Of a DNA stretch of 64,000 nt, positions 29,087 through 40,200 are shown piece by piece (the first letter of the stretch is position 1; every line of letters begins with the position of its first letter). The position numbers and the translations under genes are program-made. The DNA is from Chelydra serpentina (taxonomy: Eukaryota > Chordata > Testudines > Chelydridae), in NCBI GenBank assembly GCA_037349315.1, contig JBAIAC010000006.1, forward strand, positions 11,629,501 to 11,693,500, in the 5' to 3' direction. The notes beneath the pieces are model-generated. The model worked only from the letters and a program-made list of their open reading frames with translations, searched no databases and had not been told where the DNA came from.

Positions 29087-29801
29087 TGTCACAGGGTCAC
29101 TCATCACAATGGCACCTCCTACTGGCTGTTTCAGGAATTAGCTCTGGTCAGCGGGTGTGCCCTCCGGTGGTGGTGGCTCTCCCGTCCTTGTCTCCGCCTG
29201 CAGACCCACTGCAGTTCCAGCCTCACTGCCTCTGCTTCGTGACACAGACCTCCGGCCGTGTCATAATCCGGGTTCCCCCCTTCCAGGGGACTCCTTCCAC
29301 AACAGTCTAGCCGCTCCTCCTCGCAGTGGCTTGGCAGTCCATAGCCTGGCCGCTTCTTCAGCAGCAAGTGGAGGAGGAGGGAGATCCAGGCCCGCCCACT
29401 ACTCTGGGTACCTGCCCAGGGACTCTGTAAACAACAGCATCCCACTGCCCCTCCTTTATTTCTCCACCGGTCTGTCTCCATTTCTTGGGCAACTTCCCCG
29501 TAGCCCCAGCACCTTCGGCTTCTGCCTCTGGCTCCTTCACCTTCTTCCCAGGGCCTTGGGCCTGTAAGTCCCAGAAGCCCTGTTAATGGTGCTAATCTCT
29601 ACAGCCTTCTAGGAAGCTGGTCCTCTCCCCTGGGCTTCCTGCAGCAGATTGATTTACTCTGGCCTGCAGCTTCTTTTTATATGGGCTGGCTGGGCCCTGA
29701 TTGGTTGGTCCCGCCGCTGCCCTAATTAGCTGTTTCCTTGCAGCCCTCCAGGCTGAGTTTTAACCCTATCAGGGCCAGTGTAGGGCAGACATCTCGTCAC
29801 T
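29087..29801 (-). repeat. Solo LTR (about 715 bp) with 5-bp target duplication
   Basis: Plus-strand left end TGTCACAGGG; the right end CTCGTCACT is its inverted counterpart with one changed base. GTGCT flanks both sides (29082-29086 and 29802-29806). On minus a TATA-like CATATAAAAAGAAG lies near 29670. The open frames on both strands here are a by-product of GC content. Confidence 0.65.
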
Positions 29802-29806
29802 GTGCT

Positions 29807-30780
29807 CATTTCTGCTGCCGACCAACCCTTCTGAAAAACAGATTAGTTTTTTAAAAAATCTTCTTAATCTGATGCACCCGGAGAAGAAAGTGTCTCCCCT
29901 ACACTGGATTTTTAGGTCTCACGCATAGCAACTATATGCCGGCTTTTAATACCCCATGGCTCATAGATGTGAGTTAATTATTCCTATTTTCCTTATTAAA
30001 GAGACCAGTAGCCTGTAAACAGGTGGACAAGTGGTTCCATGACAGTGGTCTATATCAAGTGAACTCTGTTTTCCAAGTGCTAATTCAGTAGAAGCACTTT
30101 GTCATAACCAGATCTTTTAATGAAATAACGGAGAGAATCGATCATTGACAAATGCATACAAGAGAGGTCAGAGCCTGGGAGGAAATGCACATTTTAGTTT
30201 GTTTTCCTTTTCTAAAACTAAAGGTTCCCTGGGAATTAATGAAATAAGGTGAGTACAGAACTCTGATATTTGCAACATAAGCTTTTCTTATCTCCGCCCA
30301 GCTTCCAGGATAAACCTGAGCCCCTACTGAACCAGATGCAAGTGCTTTTATTATGCAGTGGGCTAAGAGTGTAAGGAATACTGTCCAGCTGATCACATGA
30401 AAAGTTGATCCTTTAACTTCAGGTTCCCACATAGGTGTTTTGATTTACATTTAAATACAAGCCTAATTTTGCTTGAAAAGGGGGTATTTATTGTGGCTTA
30501 CCAACTATTAATTAAAGAAAATATCTATTACATCGTTCAACTTTAGATTGGATTTAATTTTCTCTTTAGAGTGAATGTTGAGTCCATAGAGGTACTAAAT
30601 TCATATCTCTGATATGACAGGCCTAATATAATGAAACATTCCTAGTCTTCTTAAAAAAAGACAAAGAAAAGAAAAGAAACCAGGACCTTTCAATGCAATA
30701 TTAGAGCTAGTGGAATCTGCTGTTGGTCAGTCAGTTCTCTGAACCACAAAAAAATGTTTGAAAATGGAAAATATCAGCCA
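29807..30780. other. Intergenic sequence downstream of CENPQ
   Basis: Mostly AT-rich and without recognisable repeats or exons. The 96-codon minus frame at 30142-30432 shows no domain. Confidence 0.4.
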
Positions 30781-30788
30781 TAACCCAG

Positions 30789-30794
30789 TTTATT
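30789..30794 (-). terminator. Probable CENPQ polyadenylation signal
   Basis: Minus AATAAA, 280 bases after the CENPQ stop codon. By position only. Confidence 0.5.
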
Positions 30795-31073
30795 AATAGA
30801 CAATATATACACTATTTAAAAGAGGTCCTTATGTGGATGAGCTATGTTCTACAAGTCTGGTCTTTACGCCAGTGAAAAAGCAGCATGTCACTAATGTCCC
30901 ACTGGGCAACAATCAATATATTGTGCCAACATCTGGATGATAAAAGATTGACTAATAGATACTTGGTGATTGCAGAAGGCAAGTCTTTAGAAGCAAAAAA
31001 AATTGTCACAGGATCAACACCTGCTGGACCATGAACTAAAGCCTGCCTCAGCATAACTTCGTATAGAGATTCC

Positions 31074-31202
31074 TCAAAGGGAGTCCACCTTCTCATAGGC
31101 CTGTTCAAGGAGTGTCAACATGTTCTTCATCTCAGCTGAGTGCTGGATGGTGCTTAGGTCCTTCAGAATACCTTTCTGGTCTTGGATTTTCAGAATCTCC
31201 TC
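31074..31202 (-). CDS. CENPQ: CENPQ exon 9 (C-terminus)
   Basis: 129 bases with stop at 31074-31076. It encodes [19 protein letters not shown]...[12 protein letters not shown], the conserved C-terminal helix. Confidence 0.92.
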   Translation of the reverse strand, partial: EEILKIQDQKGILKDLSTIQHSAEMKNMLTLLEQAYEKVDSL

Positions 31203-34200
31203 CTGGAGAAGGAAGAAAGGAAGGAAAATGGAGAATGGGTGAGAAAAATACAAGACATATCCATTTCACTTAGGGCATGTCTACAGGGAGCAACACTGCG
31301 CACTACGGGAGTGTGTTTTAGAAATCACACCCCCCCCCCGCCCCGCCCCCAATATGCATTGCTGCTATGTGTAGACAAGCCATTAAGAGTCCAGGAGAAA
31401 TTCCATCTAAGACTTTATTTCCAGTGTAGTTCCAGCTGTCTACAAGGTGACATGAGGATAGTGATCCTTAACACTTGGATGGAAATATCTCACAAGGGAC
31501 CATTTAATAAACTTCTCTCTGTGATCAGGGATAGGCAGACGGTTCATATTCAGCGTATTTTACAGACTATTCAAACGCAAACACATTGCTCTGCCCAGGA
31601 GAGGGGAAATGCAGACAATTCCTGCTAGAAAGGGCAGTGTAGTTTCTGTTGTCTCCTCCTCATTGACTGGAAGGTCTCTGAAAACAAGTTGCCCTGACCC
31701 TGCTCACCTGCAGAGTGGGTGCTGTCAGACTGTGCTTTGGGAGTTCTGGAAGGTTGAGGACCCCTGTACCATTTTTCTGGAACACCTAGAGAAGCAAGAA
31801 AAATAAAATGTGATCACAGATGCAAACAGATTCTTTACGTACCACTATCCTCCTAATTTCTTAGTCCTTAAAGACAGAAATCCCTGATGTTTTGAAATCC
31901 TGGAAAATGCACACTCCTAATCCCAGGTGTCTCTCCTACACAAGGCCCTCTGCTGAGAGATCATGTACTGGTTGGTTCCAGAAACATGTCCTCCTGGGAT
32001 CAATGCAGCAAACCTTGTTATAAGATACCTTCTTAGCCTTGTCCTCGGCTTCCTCCAACCGGTTCCTGAGAGTCTGGATTTTGTCTTTCAGGCTCTGAAT
32101 ATTCTCGTCTGTGTTCTCAGCAGTCTGCACAGCTGTCGTTATTTCTTCCTGGGTTAAAATGGAAAGAATAGAACAAATACATTTAAAAACGGTTTATATG
32201 CAAAACATTGTACTAGAGTCCCACCCAAACTGTCCCATCTTTAACTTCCCTGACAAACACGAATGCTCAAGAAAGAATCAAAGAACAAAAAATCAATAGA
32301 ATTAAAGGACTGAAGTCTCTTCTATCACCTGACAGCATTTGTATGAAGCAATGAAACAGTTCGATTCCAACTTGGCCATTGATCTCTGTCTGTGAACAAG
32401 AAGCTTGGATTCAGTTCAAGCACGGAATTAAGAATCCAGTTCCACCTTCTCCCAGCCCCACAGCTGCTCTTCTGTTAGAAACAGCTTGACTAGATGAGCC
32501 AAATAAGCCAGATAAGCTCCTGTTAAAATACCATGGTGACAACCACCTTATGCATCTATATAAACTCTTACAGGGGAGCCAGAGAGGAAGAAAAATGCTC
32601 TGAGAAGTTGAAAATGATATTTTAAATAATATTTATGTAATAGACTGTCAGGTTCTATGCAGAGATGTTGAGTTCTTTTGCTGACTCAATGACAGACAGA
32701 CCAGGTGGCTCCTATTATCTCCAATTCAGAAAGAGGTTATTTCTGCCTCAGAAAGAAACTCAAAAGGGGAAAATCCCTCTCAACAGCCAGCTCAGGGTTA
32801 TGTTTTCATGTTGTCACTTAAGTAAACCATAAGGACAAAACCCTGGAAAGGGGAAGTTTGAAGCAGATGAAGTGTGAGCGGCACAGGCAAGGACTGTCAC
32901 CTGCTTACATTGTAATTTTTCTTCACTGTCCATTCTCTTGTCCTCGTTCTTCCCAGAACATGTCATATTGGATTTCTTCCACAAAATAAGAAAGGATGCC
33001 TCTTGTTCCCTGCTACCCCCAGGCAGGAACAGCGGAAGCAGAAATCCAATAGAAACAAGACACGTGGATAACAAAATATTGTTTCAGTATCTTCAGTACT
33101 TCCTTGTCTGCCAGCAAGTTTGGTGGGATTTTGTTTTAAAACTGAACACAATGATTCTTCATGGTAGGTGGCCTTAGACAGCACTTCCTGACTAACTTTC
33201 CACCAAGCACAGAACCCTGCCTCCTTCCTGCTCTGTGGCAGATGGGCTAAAGATAGTGATTTGCTTATCTGTGGAAGTGTCCCATTGGATACAGATTGTT
33301 CCCTGGAGCATTAGAATATAGAATGATAATTCGCAGCCACTGTACGACTTAGTCTAAGAAACAGAGAGGAAGCAGGCGCAGATTTTAAGGTCACCAGTTT
33401 GAGAGTCATAGTTGTCATTTGTGCCATCTTACTCACTACCACTATGGAGTTTCACGGGGAGAGGGGCGAAACTATACAACACACTATAAATTCTGTCGCC
33501 TCTTCATTACACCGTCCACTGCATCTCAGCCTCCAGAGTAAACACAGCAGGAAATCTCACTGTCTAATAGAACACTTGCGTGAAGACCTTGAAAGGATAA
33601 GGGATCTGGGTTACTGATTAATTAGATTAGCGATCACTACCACAGAATCCAACTATGTGCAAATTCACACCCCCACCCCAGCAAAAAACAGGCAATGTGC
33701 TTACTTGTAAGTTTGTGTTATCCCAAACTACCATAACAAGGGGAATTGCACATCGGAGATCTGCTCAAATATTACACACTACACACCCACAGAAATGTAG
33801 GGCTGGAAGGGAGGTCATTCAGTCCATCCCCTGTGCTGAGGCAGGACCAAGTATGCCTAGACCAGAGGTAGGCAACCTATGGCACGGGTGCCAAAGGCGG
33901 CACGCGAGCTGATTTTCAGTGGCACTCACACTACCTGGGTCCTGGCCACGGGTCTGGGGGGGCTTTCCATTTTGTCCACATCTTTCCTGAAGTGTGGCAC
34001 CCAGAACTGGACACAGTACTCTATCTGAGCCCTCACCAGTGCTGAGTAGTGCAGGACAATTACCTCCCATGTTTTACAAACAACACTCATTAATACACCT
34101 GTGATGGGGTATACCAGGCCCTTTGAGGCCCCCTGCTGCAGGCCTTATGATCCTAACCATCATAGGCGCCAACTTCCGGTGGCACTGGTGGGGGCTGACG

Positions 34201-37200
34201 CCCGGCGTCAGGAGCGGGGCCCCGCCCCCAACACCGGGCGACGTGGCGGGGCCCTGCCCCCGACGCCGGGCCCCACCCTCGACGCCGGGTGACGTTGTGG
34301 GGCCCCGCCCCCGACGCCACTGCAACGTCACCCAGCGTCGGAGGCAAGGCCCCGCAACGTCTCCCGGTGCTGAGGTGAGCTTGCTGCGGGTCCCCGGGCT
34401 GGCGGGGAGCTGGGCGCGGGCCCCGGGGATGGTGGGAAGCTGCCGGTGGGTGCTCCAGCCCCGGAGCACCCACGGAGTCAGCGCCTATGCTAACCATACC
34501 CCACCCCAGGAAAAGGAGCAGTGAAAGCCACGTCCTCCAGGCCTGCCTAGAAAAGCTGCAGGGAAGCAGCCACTCAGAGCTCAGCAGGCTCAGTTAAACT
34601 TATTCATAAATGATCTGGAGAAAGGGGTAAACAGTGAGGTGGCAAAGTTTGCAGATGATACTAAACTGCTCAAGATAGTTAAGACCAAAGCAGACTGTGG
34701 AGAACTTCAAAAAGATCTCACAAAACTAAGGGATTGGACAACAAAATGGCAAATGAAATTTAATGTGGATAAATGTAAAGTAATGCACATTGGAAAAACT
34801 CCCACTATACATACAATATGATGGGGGCTAATGTAGCTACAACTAATCAGGAAAAAGATCTTGGAGTCATCGTGGATAGTTCTCTGAAGACGTCCACGCA
34901 GTGTGCAGCGGCAGTCAAAAAGCAAACAGGATGTTAAGAATCATTAAAAAAGGGATGGAGAATAAAACGGAGAATATCTTATTGCTCTTATATAAATCTA
35001 TGGTGCACCCACATCTTGAATACTGCGTACAGATGTGGTCTCTTCATCTCAAAAGGATATACTGGCATTAGAAAAGGTTCAGAGAAGGGCAACTAAAATG
35101 ATTAAGGGTTTGCAACAGGTCCCATATGAGGAGAGATTAAAGAGGCTAGGACTTTTCAGCTTGGAAAAGAGGAGACTAAGGGGGGATATGATAGAGGTAT
35201 ATAAAATCATGAGCGGTGTGGAGAAAGTGAATAAGGAAAGGTTATTTACTTGTTCCCATAATATAAGAACTAGGGGCCACCACAGGAAATTAATGGGCAG
35301 CAGGTTTAAAACAAATAAAAGAAAGTTGTTCTTCACACAGCACACAGTCAACCTGTGGAACTCCTTGCCTGAGAAGGTTGTGAAGGCTAGGAATATAACA
35401 GGGTTTAAAAGAGAACTGGATAAATTCATGGAGGGTAAGTCCATTCATGGCTATTAGCCAGGATGGGTAAGGAATGGTGTCCCTAGCCTCTGTTTGTCGC
35501 GGGGGGTGAGGGTTGGCAGGAGAGAGATCACTTGATCATTACCTGTTAGGTTCACTCCCTCTGGGGCACCTGGCATTGACCACTGTCAGTAGACAGGATA
35601 CTGGGCTGGATGGACTTTGGTCTGACCCAGTATGGCCATTCTTATGTTATGTGAGTTACTGGGCCTGAGCAGGTCAGTTGCTGGCTAGAACCAGAAGTGT
35701 GAAGAAGGACTGGAAGGCTGTGAAGTTCCACAGGTAAAGAGGCTTGAGAGAGACCCTGCTCAAGCAGGGATAGGAATGTGCAGAGGCCTGAGAGAGAAAA
35801 CCATGACTAAACGGGGGCAGAGATTGTTACAAGGTCTCCAGGAAAACAAGCCTGAGAGAAGACTCAGAACTAAATGTCCAAGAAAGAGGCTATAATTTAA
35901 ACAGGCCCAGAGATGAGGTGAAGACCATGGAGAGGGCCAACCATTTGTTGGACTTTGTTACCCTGGAAGGGGTTCCATTATGTGTTTTGACTGTATGTGA
36001 CTTGGCCAGAGAGCTGAGCCACTGAAGACCCACCTGAGGAGGGCAACAACTTAGGGTAGGTCTACACTTACCCACCGCGTCGGAGGAGTCCAATCAATCG
36101 TCTGGGTTCGATTTATCGCGTCTTGTCTAGACGCGATAAATCGAACCAGGAAGTGCTCCCCCGTCGACGCTGGTAATCCTGCTCCACGAACGGAGCAGGT
36201 AGAGTCGACGGGGGAGCCTGCGCGCCGCGGTGTGGACCAGGGGTAAGTACTTTGAAGTTCGAAATAAGATACTTCGACTTCAGCTACGTTATTCACATAG
36301 CTGAAGTCGCGTATCTTACTTCGAATTTCGGGGCTAGTGTAGACCAGCCCTTACAGAGGGTGCCAGGAAAAAGAAAGAGTGCAGGATCATACCCAGCTGA
36401 CAGGAGGCGCTCACAAGAGTTGAGTGCATGCCATCACAACTCCCCAGAGTGATATTAGCCTTTTTCACAACAACATCACGCTGTTGACTCATTTAGTTTG
36501 TGATCAACTACAACTCTCAGATCCTTTTCAGCAGTACTACTGTCTGCCCAGTTGTGCACCATTTTTTAGTTGTGCATTTGATCTTTTTCCTTCAGACCAA
36601 TTCTCAATTTGTCAAGGTCGTTTTGAATTCTAATCCTGTTCTCCAAAGTGCTTGCAACCCCTTCCAGCTTGGTGTTCTCTGAAAATTTTATAAGCATCCT
36701 CTTCATTCCATTAACCAAGTCATTAACGAACATTTTGAATAGTACTGAACCCAGGACAGACCCCTGCGGCACCCTACTAGATATGTCCTCCCATTTTGAC
36801 AGTGAACAATTGATAACTACTAGTTTTGAGTAGTCTTCCAACCAGTTGTGCACTCACCTTATAGTATTTTCATATACACCACATTTCCCTAGTTTGCTTA
36901 TGAGACTGTCATGTGGCATTGTGTCAAATTCCTTACTAAAATTAAGATATCACATCTATAGCTTCCCCCTGTAGCTTCATCCACTAGTAACCCTGTCAAA
37001 AAAGGTTGGTTTAGCATGATTTGTTCTTTACAAATCCATGCTGGCTATTTTTTATAACCATATTATTGTCTAGGTGCTACAAACTGATTGTTTAATCATT
37101 TGTTTCAGTATCTTTCCAGGTACTGAAGCTAGGCTGACTGGTCTATAATTCCCTGGGTTGTCTTTGTTCCCCTTTGTACTGTGATGCACATCAGAATTTT

Positions 37201-40200
37201 TTTTTTTAAACAAAATGCCTGATAAAAGAGGTGAATAAGACCAGGATTGAGTGAACCTGGACTGAATTTCCTCCTCATCCCAGGAGACAGTAATCGCTCC
37301 AGTGCACAATTGGGATCCTTCAATGCAGCAGTGTGAAGTGAAGCTCAGGAATGAGAGAACGTGAACACCTGAAGTTCCCCTCCCATCCCTAGAGTAAATG
37401 GTCCTTCCATTGAAAGCTTAGAATCTATTGGGGAGCAGAACAAGGATTTATACATATTCTTTATTGCTATTTCATACCCTCTTTGCCCCCATGTCTCCCT
37501 TACCTGTAGTAGTGCCATAGCCTCTTCATTGGATGAGAGATTCTGTTTCTCTGCCACCTTAAGACTCAGCACATTTTTCAGGCTGCTTAGCTTCCCAATA
37601 GGCACCTTCAGGGTCTTGTAACGTCTCAGAAGTCTTGATTATAAAGGGAAAAAAAGCATCACGTGTTTGTTCCTTAAAAAACAAGGTGACCCACTAAAGA
37701 CCTGCATAGGGAGAAGGCATGTTCACCACATACCAATCCCAGAGCTGCTCTCACTGAAGTAAAGGGCCCAAAGTGTTTAAGTAAGACAGAAGGGAGAGTG
37801 GGCTGAAATTCTTTCAAGAATGGTGTGGTTTAGATGCCTGAGCACAGAACTAGGAGCCAGCAACTCCAGAGGTCTGATCTTGGCTATGACCATGTTGTCT
37901 GCCTTGGTCTCACTTAATCCCTCTGGCTGAGTTTGGCATCTGTAAGGATAAGTAGGTTAGTACTATTCTCAGGGCTTTGTTAAGATTAATTAATTTTTGT
38001 GAAGTGTTGTGGAAGTGCTTAGTGTTATTATTTATAGAGCCCTGCAAATCCGCGGATATCCACGGATGCAGTTGTGGTGTTTACCATCTTTGCAGATTGG
38101 ATGCGGATCCAAATTTTTGTATCCGTGCAGGGCTCTAACAGTGAGATAGGGCGCTGATGCGGATACATATAAAAGGTGGAGTGCGTATCGGATACAAGTT
38201 CATTATTGCGGATGCTGATCGGGTGCGGATGCAAATTTTTGTATCTGCGCAGGCCTCTAATTATTTAAACCACAGAAGATCAGTTCTGACGTGTTATTTG
38301 ATTTTTTTTCACTGAGGATTCTGATGCTTAAAACAAGTATTCGTAATGGTTCATCCTTTAGTTTTGCTAATGCTTTGTATCTTTGCTCAGTCATCTTTTT
38401 ACCATCTACTAACGCCAAGGCTCTTTTTAGGGGGGGAGAGGGGGAAGAGAGAGGAGAAGGAGCTGGAATTGCTCATAAATGTCCTTGTCTTTTTAAGGCT
38501 GGATTATCACAAGTCTTTACTGCAGTAATGTCTAATTATAAAAGTTCAGGATGGAACTCATACCCAGTCCTACAGCCCATATTCTTACAAGCACTGACCT
38601 ATGTCAATAAATTATTCCCATCATAAAATATTTACACTGGCTCGCAGCAAAATACACCTTGAACCTGTTGTAGTATTTGCTTACATAAAAACAACTAAAT
38701 AGCCTTGGATTTAAGACAAACATAACCCCTATCAGTTACTGGAGGTCAGAATCAGTATCCTATTTAACTGTTCTTGATATAATATAAAGGTACTAGGAGC
38801 TAACTTCTAAGTACTATCTGCGCTGTTCTGATGGTTTTGCCATTTAAAATAAAACTAACTAAATGCTTATGTGCAGCACTTGCTGTTTCCCAATTTGGAC
38901 CCTTTCATTTGAGTAACTTTATACAGTGTCCTGTGCCTTTGTTAAAGATACTATATAGATACATGTCGGAGCAAGAGCTTTATGCCTGTTTTCAAAAGTG
39001 GCCATTAATTTTGGAGGTGCCTTGATTTTTGGATGTCCAGTGTGAAATAGCTTGGTCAGATGTTCAGAAATGCTGAGCTCCCACAACTCCCCCTGAAGTT
39101 AATCAGAGCTGAGAGCACTCAGCACCTCCAGAAATCAGGTCACGGTGTCTCAAGTTGGTCCATCAAGTCTGGTTTTGGCCTCTGGCAGTAGCCAGTAATT
39201 GCCACGTCAAAGGAAGACAAATCTTTCACAGTATAACTGGCTATCTGAGCAATGAAGTACAAGAAGGCTGCACCTTATGCCCAGCACATGAGATTACCCT
39301 TCTCCACGCATGCTATTAATGATCACAGCTCTTAATAACCTGAGCAAGATTTTTTTTTAAACTGCTGATGTCACAAAATGATGGTGGCTCTGAGTTGCCA
39401 AATTCAATATCTCACTTTCTAATACAGTTCTAGAGCATACAGTTCATTCCAGCAGCTCTCAGGAATGCTGCCTGAGTGCCTGTTGCCTATATAAGGTGGT
39501 TAAAGGGAGGCTCTGCCACTTTGAACAAATCTTGTTCATCCACTTCTGCAGATATGCTCTTGAGATTTCCCTTTCTTGATCATACAGCAGCTTCCCTGAT
39601 AGATTTCTTGAAGATGACAGCTCCCAGGAGTGAAGGAACATTTCTAGGAATATGTTACAAAGTCACTGAGAGCCCTTGGGTCTCTCCTCCATACCACTCA
39701 TTACCTTTCCTTCAGGAGGTTGAGGTGCTTCTGAACGTCATCTTTTTCTCGTATTGATTTATTCAGAATGGATCTAGAAGAAGGAAAAAGCGAAGTGTTA
39801 ATTTCTACCACAGAACCTATAAATAGAAGGAACTTCCTGGAATGGGATTATATGGTCAGCAATGTTACACAAGACATGACTGTCTGGCAGAGCTTCCATG
39901 AAATAATATTGCTGAACTGCAAATGCAGCCGATTATGCTGTCAGTTTATCTGGGTATCTATTAAATGTCTCAAGGCCTCTTTCTACCCCAGGCTGAGAAC
40001 GCCTTCCAAATCTCATCTCATGCTTTCCAAATGAAGAGTTCCAGTGTCAGATGGACCTGGTGTCATGTGTTACAATGTTTATAATCCTCAATAACTGATT
40101 AGTTGCTCAGACACTTTCAGAATGATTTTTTTACTAGCTATTACATTAAGCATCCTAATTATCTGAGGAAACAGAATGAGATTCCTGGTCTTATGTGGTT

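Larger units (their letters stand above)
34100..36438 (+). repeat. Solo LTR carrying three later insertions
   Basis: Ends TGTGATGGGGTATACC and GTGCATGCCATCACA. Flanks are ACACC and ACTCC, a 5-bp duplication with one change. Without the insertions it is about 650 bp, the size class of the LTRs at 13391 and 29087. Orientation is a guess from the termini. Confidence 0.6.
33790..37320 (-). repeat. CR1 LINE host copy interrupted by later insertions
   Basis: The two CR1 parts are 33790-34099 (3' end side) and 36439-37320 (RT side, with [19 protein letters not shown] and [19 protein letters not shown]). They join across a solo LTR. The typical CR1 text ACTCATTAATAC then ...TTTTCACAACAACATCACGC continues on the other side. 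It is an old, frame-broken copy in CENPQ intron 6. Confidence 0.75.

Noticed and set aside
29131..29567. Frames of 116 and 136 codons on opposite strands
   Set aside because: Contained in a solo LTR; mutual shadows with no domain.
34074..34524. Overlapping 114-133 codon frames
   Set aside because: They are produced by the GC-rich repeats inside a hAT MITE with a perfect target duplication.
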